Assembly: GCA_009767595.1 (NCBI GenBank)
Contig: VSDK01018474.1
Coordinates: 290,986-354,985 of the forward strand
Direction: 5' to 3'
Source: Symbiodinium kawagutii
Taxonomy: Eukaryota; Sar; Dinophyceae; Suessiales; Symbiodiniaceae
Length of the DNA stretch: 64,000 bases
The notes below the pieces were generated by a model. It was not told where the DNA came from. It saw only the letters and a program-made list of their open reading frames with translations, and did not search any database. Numbering within the stretch: position 1 is the stretch's first letter; every line of letters begins with the position of its first letter. A program made the position numbers and the translations under genes. This document shows positions 32,133-43,679 of this stretch, in pieces.

Positions 32133-35100
32133 AGTGGTCTTCAACGACGACGACGAGGATGATGATGGAACTTGGGAACCTTCTGGCCTTGCGAGTGCTC
32201 AGCTTCACCCGCAGCCGATCATAGTGGTCTTCAAGTTGAAAGTCAGTAGCTCCAAGATGATTCTTCAACACTTCCAAGATTCTTTTCGTGAAGATGCCGC
32301 CGGTTTCCCGGTCTCCTGAACCGAAGCAAATGCGACAAAATCTCCCACAAGAGCAGTGCTAAAAAGTGCTAGGTGTCACCTCTCGTGTTCTACCAATGCC
32401 TTGTATGCAAGCAAAAAAATCCAAAATGTTCTGATTTCTTTCAGTCCCAGTCCAAGTTTCCTGGCACTCTGCGCCCTGGATGGCACGCGAATAGGATCCA
32501 TGCCTGTGCCTCGCTTTTCAACAGCAGACGGCTCGGCGTGGACAAACGAAAGTCGTCCTCCCCAGGGAAGAGATTGGGCACTTACCTGTTGTGCATTCTG
32601 CAAGAATGTCCGGTGTTTGGATATGTTTCTGCAAGTTGAACATATCCAAAGTCCAAAGTTCTGTTCAAACGAAGGAAGGTGACGGACCTCCAATGACATG
32701 ATCGGGAAATGTAAGAGCAATCGCGTGCAGAAAGCCAACTGTGTTTGTCAGCAACCCCCGTCCTCACGCCAGCCATACCTGCAGAACCATACCAACCTCT
32801 CAAACCTTGAAGGACTGTCCATGCAGCCGTTGACCGTCACATGAATGCGAGCCGAGCGTTTCTCAACGAAGCTGCTCAACCTCTGCACCAGCCGGAAGAT
32901 GGATACTCCGTCACCCCAGCGGCCAGCATCTGCTGGAAGGAATTGCGGGCAGCCAAAGACGGTCTGGGAATGGCAGGAGATATGCAACCAAACTACCGGC
33001 TCAAATGCCCCACGAAGATGCGCTTCGACCTGATCGAGCATGGCCTCAAGGCCGTTCTTCTTCAAGTCAAAAAATGTGAAGACCTGCGGTTTGGGCCAGG
33101 ATCTAGCACACAAGAATCAACAAAACCTAAAACAAATGAGTCTTCTCTGGTGCTTCGGCCTTCCAACGCTTCTCAAGCTCCTCCACAAGTGCCTGAAAAT
33201 ATCGGTCATGAACACGAGGCCAGATAGCCGCATTCAAATAGTCCTGCCAAGTCCGAAGGGCCAGCAGGAAAAGTCTAAACCCGGAAATTCATTATGGCTC
33301 TGTGCAGCATCCTGTAATGGTGCGAGGAGCAGCGGGCTAAATAAATCATCCAAAGAAAAAAGAACAGGATGCCCCTCTTCACATTTTATCGGCTCAAACA
33401 AAGTGGGCTTTTCTTAGCCACATCGGTCCTCAATGTTGATGAGAATTGCAATGTGGAGGCCTCGCCGTCCATGGCCGAAGTGGTGTACAGCGGAGGCACG
33501 TGGCTTTTGGCGGCAATATTTCCACACACGGACCACTTGGATTAGGATACCTCAGAGACGTTCTAAAATGTTGGATGAAATCGTGTTTTAGATATTGCCC
33601 TCGTACATTTGGCCTGGACATACGAGCATTGAACCAAAGGCGTTGAGCAATCCTGATGAACACTGAGGCCGCTGCAAGCCACTAGCTGCATCACCAGCAT
33701 GCTCCAGACTGCCCACCAGGCACATACTTTGAGAGCTGGCCAAAAGGTCACGTTCTTCCAAATGTGCTGGAAGTTCAAATACACGACCATGTGAAGCGCC
33801 AGAAACAAGACCACTGTGGGAGAAATCATCTTCACATACCAGCACCAGGTCTGCCCTGGCTGGAGATCTGTTCCACTGCCCTTCAGGTAAACCCCGGCTT
33901 GCACCACTGCTGCCAAAAAAGTCACCACCGCACTCCCTTGCATGGCCCCGGGAAAGCCATCGTTGCAGCTCCCTTCTGAGACACAAATGGTCTCTGGAAG
34001 ATTTTGGAGGCAGCAGGGCCTCCCTGGAGCGAACGGAACCTGAGCATGGCTCAGAACACTGGAAATTGGAAATTGGGAATTTAAGAATTCGTTCAAACTT
34101 ATTTGCAGTATATTTGAATTTATAGATCTTCAGGAAATGCTCCCTTTCTTGGCGCATTTTCATCTGCCCTATCAATCATTCAACAGTTTAACTAAGCCGA
34201 GGCTCCACCAGCCAGGAAACTGGACTGTACCAGCAAGTGGTGCCCACATTGTGGCAACATGTAGCGTTGACCTTGAAGTTCAAGGCCAAATCGGCCATCA
34301 CAGTCTGCTCGCTGGAATGCACACACACAGACCAAAAGAAACTGGATTCCAAGTGGGAAAAAACATAAACATGCATCAACAGCATCACAGCTTGGGCAAA
34401 TGGAATCCATCATCGCTCATTATCAACAGTTTGAGGCTCCGGCTTCTGTTTTGTTTGATGTGCAACAGGGTCCTCCTTGCAGATTGATGCCGCATTCCTC
34501 GCCCTTGGCATCGAAATTGCAACGAAATGCTGGTGACATGTCCGCACAATTGTGAGATCTGCGAGGATGTGCGAGGAATGAACTGGTTGGAAGCGTAAAT
34601 CTTGGAGGACGAAAACCACTATCAAAGTCAAGTGTACTATCCTTTGAACCTGGAAGGTTGTTGCAACACAGTGCACTCAGCGCCTTCCCAGCATCGCAAC
34701 AGATGGGTTTGTTGCCATGGCAGCTGCGCATCATTCCTTTCCTGGCTCTAAAGTCAACCAGCCATGTTCATCGCAGTGACTGAGGTAGAGGTAGTAGCGG
34801 TGGTGCTACTGTTTGGTGCCGATACCATGTGCGAGACTCAATCACAATGAATCAATCTTCAAAATCAAAGGATTCCAAAGCACGCTGCAACAATTTGCCA
34901 TCTGAGTTTGTTGGCCCTGCCTCTTACAACAATGAACATCGCAGAACGGCGTGCTGCCGCCGGTTTCAGAGGGAGAAGACATGTAGCGCGCAAAGCAAGA
35001 CCAATCCCCCGAGGTTCGCTCGATCATGTCAATGGGCGTGTCCGTCTGATTGCAGCAGCATGTTGCATAAGGCGTCATCGTTTTATGGCTCTTGACGAAG

Positions 35101-35437
35101 CATCTCGTCCCGTTGGGACAACCCGTCTCATGTGCAAGGCATGTGTCAGCGGTCTGGACACCAGCAATGCTGCAATGAAAATGGACTTCCTGAGATTGAA
35201 AAGCTGGACAGGCAGCAAGTTCCACATGATGCCACGAAGCAAACACTTGTACAAAACTGATCGAAATTAAGGGCTTTGCTGCACCCTTTGCAATCAAAAC
35301 ACGTCCAGGAAAGGCTCTGGCGGCTGCGGATCAAAGTTCGAAAAGCCACCACGCCATGAATCCTTCGGTGTAGGCCACCCGAAATCCTGAAAGCTCCAGG
35401 CGCAAGTGATCAGATCGAAGGCCAAGGCTATCAACAT
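29200..35437 (-). CDS. Cys-rich transmembrane caspase-fold protein, copy 2 (multi-exon)
   Basis: Paralogue of copy 1, same order. Exons: signal peptide 35303-35437; Cys-rich 34921-35189; CHGNKPICCDA exon from 34741; the GEECGIN exon follows with no stop in between; VNATCCH exon about 34193-34278; membrane exon 33664-34039; caspase His/Cys exon 32779-33083; LFACHPGR exon 32461-32557; GGIFT exon 32188-32315; HPYLITT exon about 31000-31108; a KLA-rich block 29990-30130; and GCFVWAPILQ about 29500-29600. The last blocks recur in all or most copies but their exon borders are unclear. The GGLFT Leu is Ile here. The intron after 32188 is swollen by about 900 bases of GAT/GAC repeats. The His and Cys are kept, so the copy looks active. 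Confidence 0.6.
30051..30087. repeat. 9-base GCCAGCTTC tandem repeat
   Basis: Four in-phase units. On the minus strand they read KLAKLAKLAKLA, inside a block that in copies 1, 3 and 4 has only one or two KLA units. The expansion keeps the frame. Confidence 0.8.
31000..31108 (-). CDS. Conserved HPYLITT exon, copy 2
   Basis: Follows CTCCCTCAG. Encodes DGVKFHPYLITTDTGN, then an acidic stretch (NTSNEDDSEIPH) and SQETLG. Differences from copy 1 are in-frame. Confidence 0.5.
31230..32140. repeat. Compound CAG / GAT-GAC satellite with higher-order units
   Basis: A short CAG tract (about 31229-31256) is followed by some 860 bases of GAT, GAC, GGT and GAA triplets. Inside it, a marker phrase (gccgatgatgaggatgag) recurs at 31561, 31817 and 32043, giving higher-order units of 256 and 226 bases. 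All long Asp/Met/His/Ser/Ile frames here are by-products. Confidence 0.95.
32188..32315 (-). CDS. Caspase-fold GGLFT exon, copy 2
   Basis: 128 bases. Encodes DRETGGIFTKRILEVLKNHL. Acceptor CGGTTCAG, GC donor (AAG then GCC). Confidence 0.6.
32461..32557 (-). CDS. Caspase-fold LFACHPGR exon, copy 2
   Basis: 97 bases, as in the other copies (17194-17290, 40293-40389, 53059-53155). Encodes DFRLSTPSRLLL, then WILFACHPGRRV: the strand following the catalytic Cys in caspase-like folds. The predicted donor is GA type (CCAG then GAAAC), which joins in frame to the GGLFT exon. Confidence 0.55.
32779..33083 (-). CDS. Caspase-fold His/Cys exon, copy 2
   Basis: 305 bases after ACCGCAG. Motifs VVWLHISCHS (His 38) and IHVTVNGC (Cys 87). 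Between them FLPADAG and GDGVSIFRLVQRL fit the loop and helix linking the two catalytic strands. Confidence 0.6.
33664..34039 (-). CDS. Transmembrane exon, copy 2
   Basis: Begins VPFAPGRPCCLQNL. Hydrophobic stretches AVVTFLAAVVQAGVY, TVVLFLALHMVVYLNF and KVCAWWAVWSMLVM predict about three membrane helices. Confidence 0.6.
34921..35189 (-). CDS. Cys-rich ectodomain exon, copy 2
   Basis: 269 bases, starting EVHFHCSIAG and ending HCCKR at a GC donor (AGAG then GCAGGG). The Cys spacing matches the other copies. Confidence 0.6.
35303..35437 (-). CDS. Signal-peptide exon, copy 2
   Basis: 135 bases from ATG with a hydrophobic leader. Ends Pro-Phe-Leu-Asp before GTGTTT, after which the frame meets a stop in this copy, supporting an intron there. 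Confidence 0.6.
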
Positions 35438-35498
35438 GGCGGCCCAACGTTGGCCAACCACAGCCTTTGGAAACCTGACCTTGCTGCGGAGCCAAGTT

Positions 35499-35520
35499 GT
35501 TGAGCCAAACGGCTGCGAGG
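35499..35520 (-). promoter_or_regulatory. Relict spliced-leader-like motif, copy 2
   Basis: The minus strand reads CAGCCGTTTGGCTCAAC about 60 bases upstream of the signal-peptide ATG. Confidence 0.35.
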
Positions 35521-37200
35521 CTCAACGGTCAACATCAGCTGCCAAACTGCCAAGGGATTTGGCAAAACTTGCGTAGGAACGGGATTGAATCTCAACGGAA
35601 CATGCTTTCAGCACTGCTTTGTTTCTCGATGAAGCCAAGCGCGAGTTTACCAAATATACGACTGCAATTGAACAACCAAAATCCAACAAGACTGCAGAAA
35701 AAACCGCCGAGTTCAAAAAAGCGAATGAGCCTCTGCAAGAATGGATGTCACAGAATGCACATTCTTCATCTCTGCATGCAAAATTTCCCTGGGCGCGGTC
35801 CACACGGACTGGATTTTGCACATGGGTTGCACGATAACCGCAGAATAAGATCACACACACACACACAAAAGCCAGGTACAGAAAGGTCACCATCAATAAG
35901 CAATCGGCAGCAAGGATGTTGTTGCTTGTTCCCAAATTCTTCACTAGCTACGCACACAATCAACAAGATTGGCTGGTTATGCCTGGCATATCCTCACTCT
36001 ATGGTGGCAATCTAATGCAAGAAGCTATCAACGAGCTGCTCTGAGAACGATGCCTGATCACAGGGAGCATTAGGTCACAGCAGGTGCCTAAGGCCCAGAA
36101 AAGAATATGCGTTGGAGGTGGTTCATGATGGGCAATGATGCTAAGAGAATGCAGGGGCATGATGGCAATATGATGGCTACTGCTAGTTAATGATGCTAAG
36201 TGGTGCCAAATGTCAATGATGGTCAAGGACCAAAAAAGATGGCATATGCTTGGGGATGGTCAATTGCACTTAGTTATATAACCATGATTACTGATGGCTA
36301 GCGACGGTTATTAGTGGTTCACCTCAACATGCCACCCGAATGCAACGGTCCAAAATGACGGGATTTAAAGGTCACCAAAGTGGCTAGTCGCATCACATGG
36401 AAGAGTACCAGTGCCTTAGGCCCAACATAGATTCAACTAAGCTAAGATACCTTGCACATCGATTGAATCGAAGCCAAGGAACATAGGTTGCACGCAGGTT
36501 GACTACCACCGCAGGCCAATGTTTGCCAGCCAAGGTAAAATGTATTTCAATCCGAATCTTGAGGCGTTTATCACATACAAACAAAAGCCACATGGGATAT
36601 GTCAGAAACGTGGCAGCAAAAAGGTTCAATAAACTGGTGAGAAAAGGTTTTCATCGACCCCAGTCATACCTCCCCCGGATGAACTGAAGAGTTTGCCTGC
36701 TGATTAGAAGGCTGGTTGGTTATGGTCATAGCTGGTTCACATGTAAATCCAATGTCTTGGAAAATGTGGCAGCACTAGTCACTTCAAATGCAAGCGTGCT
36801 AGTACTAATAGTCACATGGTCGATACTCTCAGCAATAAACTAAGCAGTGGGGAGGGATCATGAGTTTGACCAGCCAAAGGCAGAATCAACTGGTTGAGGT
36901 ATCCCCAATGGTGGGTTTTCGTACTAAAATGGTCCTTCACAATCCCATCATTTGTTTCCCAAATCTTAGATTGACGGTTGACAGTAGTGAAACTTGCGGT
37001 CTTCAAACCCCAAGGCAGCTAAGTCCAGCGGCCAGAAAATGTTTTGGTCCAAGGCTTCAGAAGGAGAAATCCCGCCTGACATGTTTGGAGAATTGGGGAT
37101 CCCCAACTGCCTAAGCGACTGAACATGTCTAGCCAAGCGACCATCTGTAAGGGTACATAACCTACCCATATCTACCCAGAAACCATGAGAAACCCACCAT
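35521..37200. other. Spacer between copies 2 and 3
   Basis: No independent gene. 35600-35830 matches the equivalent upstream block of copies 3 and 4. Around 36000-36350 is ATG/TGGTCA-rich degenerate sequence. 36370-36615 pairs with 28690-28925. 36850-37200 is partly open on both strands without splice support. Confidence 0.35.
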
Positions 37201-39360
37201 GTCCGTAGTATCCCGTGGCCATCTCCCGGTGGCCAACGTGCCTTCTCTCCATTCCCCCTCCAGCACACAGATGCCCTGACCGAAAAGAGACTCTGAAATT
37301 GCAAAGTCAGCCACTGAGACCAATGCTCAAATTAATTCACAAGTGTCCTCCCGCAAGAACTGGTTCATTTCTTTTTGTCTGGAATTAAATGTTGCCTCCT
37401 AGATCTAAGCCGGGGTTTGTTCCTGGCTGGGCCTAAGTTAAAAGTTGACTGCAGTCTCTTCGGTTTTGCTGCTCAGTTTGACACATCACGACTTGCAGAA
37501 CCTGTGCCCAAACAAAACATCCCCTTGAGCTGTCAAAACCATCCCACTGCAGCCTGCGGGAACGCCACATGCAAAAAAGCCAGATCACTGATCGAATTCA
37601 GGCCCTGCAAAAGACTTGATCTGCACAGCTGACAGAGGAAGAGCCACTGGGGCTGCCAGCTGGGCCACTTGCTGTTGAAGCGCACCGCCTTTGGCACAAC
37701 ATGTCTGCAAACGTCTCAGTTGGCAGGCTGGTCGCCAGCTTCCCCATCTTCCTGGTCAGGGCATCGAACAGAACCACCGTCCTTCTTGCAGAAAATGGCA
37801 TAGATGCTCAACCCTAGCAGCCCTAGCATCATTTGAGAATCATCTGCTTGGTTGGGCTTTCCTCAAATGACATGCAAATTGTGGACTCGTCTGCAACAAA
37901 CTTAACCATAGTGCTAAGAATGAGTGCTGCAAAGCTATGAACTTGGGGATAAATGACAAATGTCAAACCATCAACATATTGACGTTGCAAACCACTGCTG
38001 GTGCTGTCCGCCACTGAAGCTCCTCGCGGTCCGAAGACGCAGCAGTGCTTGCTTGAGTCCTTGGAATGGGAGTTGGGGAACCCTGAACCCTTCCCTGAAA
38101 CATTCCGGAGAACCACATGAACAGGAGGCATTGAACCGGCGTCCCAGTCCTGAGGGGAAAGGACTAGTGTTGAATGCCGTGAAACGCTGCAAAACTAATA
38201 AAACTAGATGCGAAGCATACAAAAGCAACGTTGACCGCACATCAGATTCCCAAGAGTCTCTTGCGGGATCTCGGCGTCGTTGTGGTTGGGCGTGTGCTGT
38301 TGCCCTTCATTTAGATTTGCCGCCCGGCCCGTCGTGATCATGTATGGGTGATATCGTTTTCCACCCTCAGCCAGAGAACGCAAATCTGGCAAGTTCAAAT
38401 TGCAATCTATTGGACGAAAGTCGGCTTTTTGAAACCGCCTTTAGCCAATCTGATTTACGTCGAATGATAGCGCAAAACCCCACGTTCGAAAGTGTGCTTG
38501 GAGCAACATGAGACTGAAATCACCGTCCGAAAATCTATGTTAGCAACTGCGCCTGAAACACATCTGACTGACCTTCACCACTCCCCTGGGAATTGAAAAG
38601 GTAGGTTTGCGCACTCCTCGCTGACTCGCACCCCACCAGTGTCATAAAATGACACACAAAATAGTTAGCCCAAAATGATGCCTCGGCCATGTCAAAACTG
38701 AAAAGGGTTTCGCTTCAAAATGCCAACCACACCCAGCGAAAGAGGGCCGGTTGTACAAAACATGTTTCGATTATCCATATCCAATTTTGCTTAAATTTGC
38801 TTCTCGGCAATTGCTGGAAAATCCAGGTTGGCCACAAAACCCCCGATGATTAATCTAGGTTTAGCTCGCCATGGCCTATAAATGGCAAACGACACAGCTT
38901 GGACCCCGCTCGGAGAAACAAAGAACTGCGCTCATTTCGGGCAGGAAATTCCAATCAGGACACTTACCGGCCACAGCAATGCCACTTTTCCCAGGAACGC
39001 GTGAGCTAAAGTCTGACCTTAGGACTCTTCCAAGAAAACATCTTACCTTTTCATGCATCTGAAATCTTCACACCTTACAGTTACACATCAACATTTTGAC
39101 TTGAAGGCATTCGACATCTGTCAAGAATTGGTTTGAAATCTGGTTTCCCACTCAGCGTAAACACTACTGTCCTTCAACCATGACCCACACGCACACGCAC
39201 ACGCGGACACACGCATGCAGCAGCAGCAACAACAGCAGCAGCAACAACAACAACAAGAAGAAGAACAAGAAGAAGATAACCAAAGGAAACCACAAACCTA
39301 ATCACTGCCACTACGACAACCACCACCACCAGCACCACCACCACCACCACCAGCACCAGC

Positions 39361-39391
<31 letters not shown>

Positions 39392-42382
39392 CCAGCAGCA
39401 CCACCAGCAGGAGCACCACCACCACCAAATAACCAAATAACTCCACCAGCACCAGAACACCGCGCACAGAAGATGCAAAATTACAAGCTATGAAGATTTA
39501 AGACCTTGGAAGTATCTGAAAATGCCACAGAAGATGTGAAGGTGTTACATGTGTTACGGACTGCGTCCGACATATGAGGAAGGCGCCACAGCCACTAGAC
39601 CATACCGGTCCGCTGCACTAGAGGATGTCTCTTAGGGCACAACCCTAGACTGAGCGACTGAGGTGGGGAACCATGCAACCGCTGAATTCCTCAACAGGTT
39701 TGATTGAAAGCCCTTTCTGACCGGCCTCGCGTTGGCTCAAATGGTGGATCATCTCATCATAGTGCTGTTCAAATTGAAAGTCAGGAGCTCCAAGTCGGTC
39801 TCGCAAAACATGCAATATTTTCTTCGTGAAGAGACCGCCTGTTTGCATGTCTCCTGAGACAAAAGGGCGCGTTGTCCGCAACAATCTCTGTCCCGAATCA
39901 CAGACATGACTTCTCTATTGCAGCCATTGCATCGTATGAGCGGTCAAATGATCCTAGTTTCCCATGAGGAAGTTGAAAGGTGCTTCAGGGTTTCTATTTG
40001 GGGTGGCTCCTAACTCCTTGTCATGTCAGTGATGAAAATTAAGGTCATTGATCTGAAAAACACTTTACAACAGCAACTGGTCAGTGTAAGTATTGAATAA
40101 TTTACGCCTTTAACCGCTCCATCAGGATCTTCCATGCTGTCATTGGCACATTTCCACTGTGACCAATTACAGTCACTCGAGGTGCAAGTAGTTGAAACAT
40201 CTCCTAGTTGAACTCGTTTCTCAAAAGTTGTCCGTCACTCTCCACTGCAACATGCAATTACTTGCACTGCGAAGCCCTCCCCCGTGCGTTTCCTGGCACT
40301 TCACGCCCTGGATGGCACGCAAACAACATCCATACCTGCGGCTCGTTGTTGGGCAGCACGCGGCTCGGCCTGGAAAGCCGGAAGGCCTCCTCAGGGGAGT
40401 GTGGACGACGTTCAAATGCACTGACTCAAGACCAAAGTTCCTTGGGCACTTCAAACCTGAATGCATTCAGTTTTGGAACCTGAATGTCGACAGCAAATAA
40501 TGAAAGAATACAATGGACGTCGAATGATATCAAGCAAGTTCAGGTGCGCAATCAAGCGCAGAAAATCTACCCATTGGTCTTGCCTGCAACCCTCTCCTCG
40601 TTACCGGCATAACGACTGAAGAATGACAACCAGCGCACGGGGGGAGGACTGCTCATGCAGCCATTGACCGTCACATGAATGCGGGCCCCAGCAAGCTGGA
40701 CAAAACTGCTCAACTTTCTGACCAGATCGAAGAGTAGCACCCCGTCACAACTCCAAGGCCAGCAACCAGCATCGGCTGGCAGGAAGCACGGGCAGCCAAA
40801 GATCGTCTCGGAATGGCAGGAGATGTGCAACCAGACCACTGGCTCTGTCTTTCCACGAAGATTCTCTCCAATGTTATCAATCATAGGCTCCACACCGTCC
40901 TTCTTCAAATTGGGAAATGACAACACCTGTGGCCACGTGGGCTGGGACCAAAGAGAGGGAAGACCGGGGAAACCAGGACTGAGAGATCAAGCAAGGATAC
41001 CGCTTCAAAGCAACCACGAACCAATTAAACCATGGCCATTCCCCCTCCCCCAATCTGACAGAAAGAAATGAAATGATTTCCTGGGTTTCCCTCACTGGTG
41101 GGGGTAGGCGAATCAAAAAGATCGAAAGGCTGGCCTCCCAATTCTTGCTCCGAAGCTCATCTTTAAGTTCCTCGACGCTTTGATCATGAACTGGAGGCCA
41201 GGCTCGATACGCCTAGAGACACAAAAAAGGCTAACAGAACAAGACATCCAGAATGCTTGATGCAGTGCTGAGACAGCCTTGTGCCGGGGACTAAACTGGA
41301 GACAGATAACGTGTGGGGATGCTCTCTCTGGCATTCTGCACCTTCTACCCGATGTTGATCCCAAACATTGTGCCTCATGCAACATACGTATCTACGTATA
41401 TACCACTTTCGAAAACAGAAAAGCTGTCGGTCCTCTATGTTGATGAGGATTGCGATGTGGACCCCGGACCGTTGCTGTTGAGGGTGAGGGTCTTCTGCGG
41501 CAGATGCACTACTGCGGTAATGCTGCCACAAACAGAAACTCAAAGCCAGCAAACCTCAGACAATCTCAGACATGTTTTTTCTCAGCTTTGCCCTTAGATA
41601 TTTTGAACGATTGCCTGGCAACATGTCCATCCCTCAGGTGATTTGAACATCCGAAACTGAGGACGTTGCAAACAGCCAGCAAACTCCACGTGAACCACCA
41701 GGCACATACTTCTGCAGCTTGAGCACGAGCTACTTTGTTCAAAATGTGCCACCGAAACACCGGCATTTGTCCGGCAAACAAGCCGATTGCCGGACAAAGC
41801 ATCTTCGCGAACCAGCGCGGTTTCTGCAATACACATGTTCCCCTCCTTTGCCGGCAGAATCTAGCTTGCAACCACGCTGCGAGAAAAATGATTGCCGCAT
41901 TCCATGAAGACCGTGCCATGGTGACCGCAAAGTCATCGTTGCAACTCTGTTCTGAGATACATACCACCCCAGGAAGATTTGGGAGGCAGCAAGATCCTCC
42001 TGGAACGAAGGGAACCTGTAGATTCCAGAGCAGGTCCCAGCAATGCAAGAAAGCGACACAAGGCTTTCAAGAGAACATCTAACATATCATATGTAACATA
42101 TCACATGTAACATATCTATTGATACCTTCTCTACATGAGCCGACTGCCATTTCATCAAAGCCGAGGCTCCACGAACCCTGCGAATGGACGCCACCAGCAC
42201 GATGTACCCAGAGTGTGGCAGCATGTCCCACTGACCTTTTGTAAAAAAGGCAAAGTCAAGCGCTTAAAAAATGCACAAAAAAAGAAAGAAAACGCAAGTG
42301 CCTTTCCGACGACACACGCAATGGATCAATGAAATAGACATAAATAAATTGGTAAATGGGCAAATGAGCCAATGAAGCAATT

Positions 42383-42434
<52 letters not shown>

Positions 42435-43500
42435 CATGAACGAAACAGGTCCACATCTGACCGGAGAAGTTGTGCAAAATCAGGCCTTCTCTTCTTCACG
42501 GCTAGATGTGCAACAGGACTCTCTCTTCAGCGTGATGCCACAGCTCTCGCCCTGGACATCGTGGATTGCCAGGTGTGCTATCCTTCTTGACGAATTTGAG
42601 TAGTAGCAAAAGGAAAACATCACAAGCCACAAGTGTTGGATCACCCCTATCTCAAAAGTCGAGACCACTTTTCACCTCAAATATGTGTTTATTAATTTGA
42701 CCGTCTGGGACCTCAAGGACTCAATAAACCTAGCGTCATGTCCTTGAACCGATCTCAAATGCAGCCCCCATCGCCTGCGAGGCATCGCAACAAATGGGTG
42801 TGTTGCCATAGCAGCTACGCATCACTCCAGGCCTTCCACCAATGGCGTCGGCATGTGGTGATTGGAGCGGGAAAACTGCTATTTGAAGGATGCTCCTACA
42901 TGCTCCTAGTGACTTGTGATGAAGATCCGCTTACATGCGATGACATGCCATTCGAGCCCAGGAATGGCCATCAAATGCTATGCTGCCTGCCTCTTGCAAC
43001 AATGAACGTCGCAGAACGGCGCCATTCCACGGGTTTGAGCAGGAGAGGCTACTCGCTTTGCCAAACACGACCAGTTGTGAGACGCCCGCTCGATCATATC
43101 AACTGGGGTGTTGGCCTGATTGCAACAGCACGTAGCATAAGGCGTCTTCGTTTCCGCGTTGTTCTTGATGTAGCATTTGCTTCCCTTCCGACAATGTCCA
43201 TTGTCTGGCCCCATGCATTCTTCTTCCGACTTGAGAGGAGCATAGTCGCAATGAAAATGCACTTCCTGACAAATGCTTAGTTCAACATAACCAGAAGCAA
43301 ACACATGTGCAAAACTGATCAAATTGATTGCTTGCTGCTTGCTGCACCCTTTGCAATCAAAACACGTCCAGGAAAGGCTCTGGCGGCTGCGGATCAAAGT
43401 TCGAAAAGCCACCCGGCCATGAATCCTTCGGTGTAGACCACCCGAAATCCTGAAAGCTCCAGGCGCAAGTGATCAGATCGAAGGCCAAGGATAAGAACAT
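37200..43500 (-). CDS. Cys-rich transmembrane caspase-fold protein, copy 3 (multi-exon)
   Basis: Exons: signal peptide 43366-43500; Cys-rich 42991-43265; CYGNTPICCDA exon from 42832; GESCGIT exon about 42490-42560; TCCHTLG exon about 42172-42239; membrane exon 41658-42015; a short exon near 41120-41215; caspase His/Cys exon about 40623-40926; LFACHPGR exon 40293-40389; GGLFT exon 39726-39853; HPYMITT exon about 38262-38365; then a block giving ARRTVVL...KMGKLATSL (37690-37800) and GCFVWAQVLQ (37495-37545). It is nearly identical to copy 4 from about 37.7 to 42.8 kb and still very similar to 43.66 kb. The membrane exon is 358 bases, 15-18 shorter than in copies 1-2. Catalytic His and Cys are retained and all predicted exons are open. 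Confidence 0.6.
38262..38365 (-). CDS. Conserved HPYMITT exon, copy 3
   Basis: Begins GGKRYHPYMITTGRAANL after GGCTGAG; a QETLG end follows. Equivalent to the exon at 51163-51266. Confidence 0.5.
39180..39440. repeat. CA, CAG/CAA, AAG and CAC compound microsatellite, copy 3
   Basis: Lies in the intron after the GGLFT exon, the same relative place as the GAT/GAC satellite of copy 2. Copy 4 has the same tract (52097-52270) but lacks a net 151 bases, mostly CAC units. Confidence 0.95.
39726..39853 (-). CDS. Caspase-fold GGLFT exon, copy 3
   Basis: 128 bases after GTCTCAG. Encodes DMQTGGLFTKKILHVLRDRL, then FEQHYDEMIHHL. GC donor (GAG then GCC). Confidence 0.6.
40293..40389 (-). CDS. Caspase-fold LFACHPGR exon, copy 3
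   Basis: 97 bases. Encodes FRLSRPSRVLPNNEP and MLFACHPGREVPG. Another frame across this exon has a stop in this copy; this frame is the only one open in all four. Confidence 0.55.
40623..40926 (-). CDS. Caspase-fold His/Cys exon, copy 3
   Basis: Starts after GGCCACAG with VLSFPNLKKDG. Keeps VVWLHISCHS and IHVTVNGC. The 3' end is uncertain because the CAG-GTATGG donor of copies 1-2 is altered; a GTAACG site 14 bases on may be used. Confidence 0.55.
41658..42015 (-). CDS. Transmembrane exon, copy 3
   Basis: Opens VPFVPGGSCCLPNL. Hydrophobic stretches AAIIFLAAWLQA, MLCPAIGLFAG and VCAWWFTWSLLAV. Confidence 0.6.
42380..42436. repeat. (CAAT)n microsatellite, copy 3
   Basis: About 13 uninterrupted CAAT units. 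In copy 4 (55167-55243) a (CTAT)n block interrupts the same tract. Confidence 0.95.
42991..43265 (-). CDS. Cys-rich ectodomain exon, copy 3
   Basis: 275 bases. Begins EVHFHCDYAP, includes CYIKNN and ATCCCNQ, and ends HCCKR at a GC donor. Confidence 0.6.
43366..43500 (-). CDS. Signal-peptide exon, copy 3
   Basis: 135 bases from ATG, leader FLSLAFDLITCAWS. Frame meets TGA just after the predicted donor, so an intron must follow Leu-Asp. Confidence 0.6.
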
Positions 43501-43557
43501 GGCCCAACACTGGCCAACCACAGCCATTGGAAACCTGACCTTGCTGTTGAGTCAAGT

Positions 43558-43579
43558 GGTCGAGCCAAACGGCTGCGAG
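43558..43579 (-). promoter_or_regulatory. Degenerate spliced-leader-like motif, copy 3
   Basis: Same position as in the other copies but one further change (GGCTCGAC). Confidence 0.25.
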
Positions 43580-43679
43580 GCTCAACGGTCAACATCAGCT
43601 GCCAAACTGCCAAAGGATTTGGCGAAACTCGGGTAGGAACGGGATTGAATCTCAACGGGACATGCTTTGACTGCTTTGT

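Noticed and set aside
31171-32162. Long Asp-, Met-, His-, Ser- and Ile-rich frames on both strands
   Set aside because: Pure products of GAT/GAC triplet repeats. They open in all frames and lie in a predicted intron.
40290-40400. Apparent nonsense codon in the LFACHPGR exon of copies 3 and 4
   Set aside because: The stop lies in a different frame (the one reading MDPICVPSRAQ in copies 1-2). The frame giving LFACHPGR is open in all four copies and joins in phase to the GGLFT exon, so the exon is not broken.
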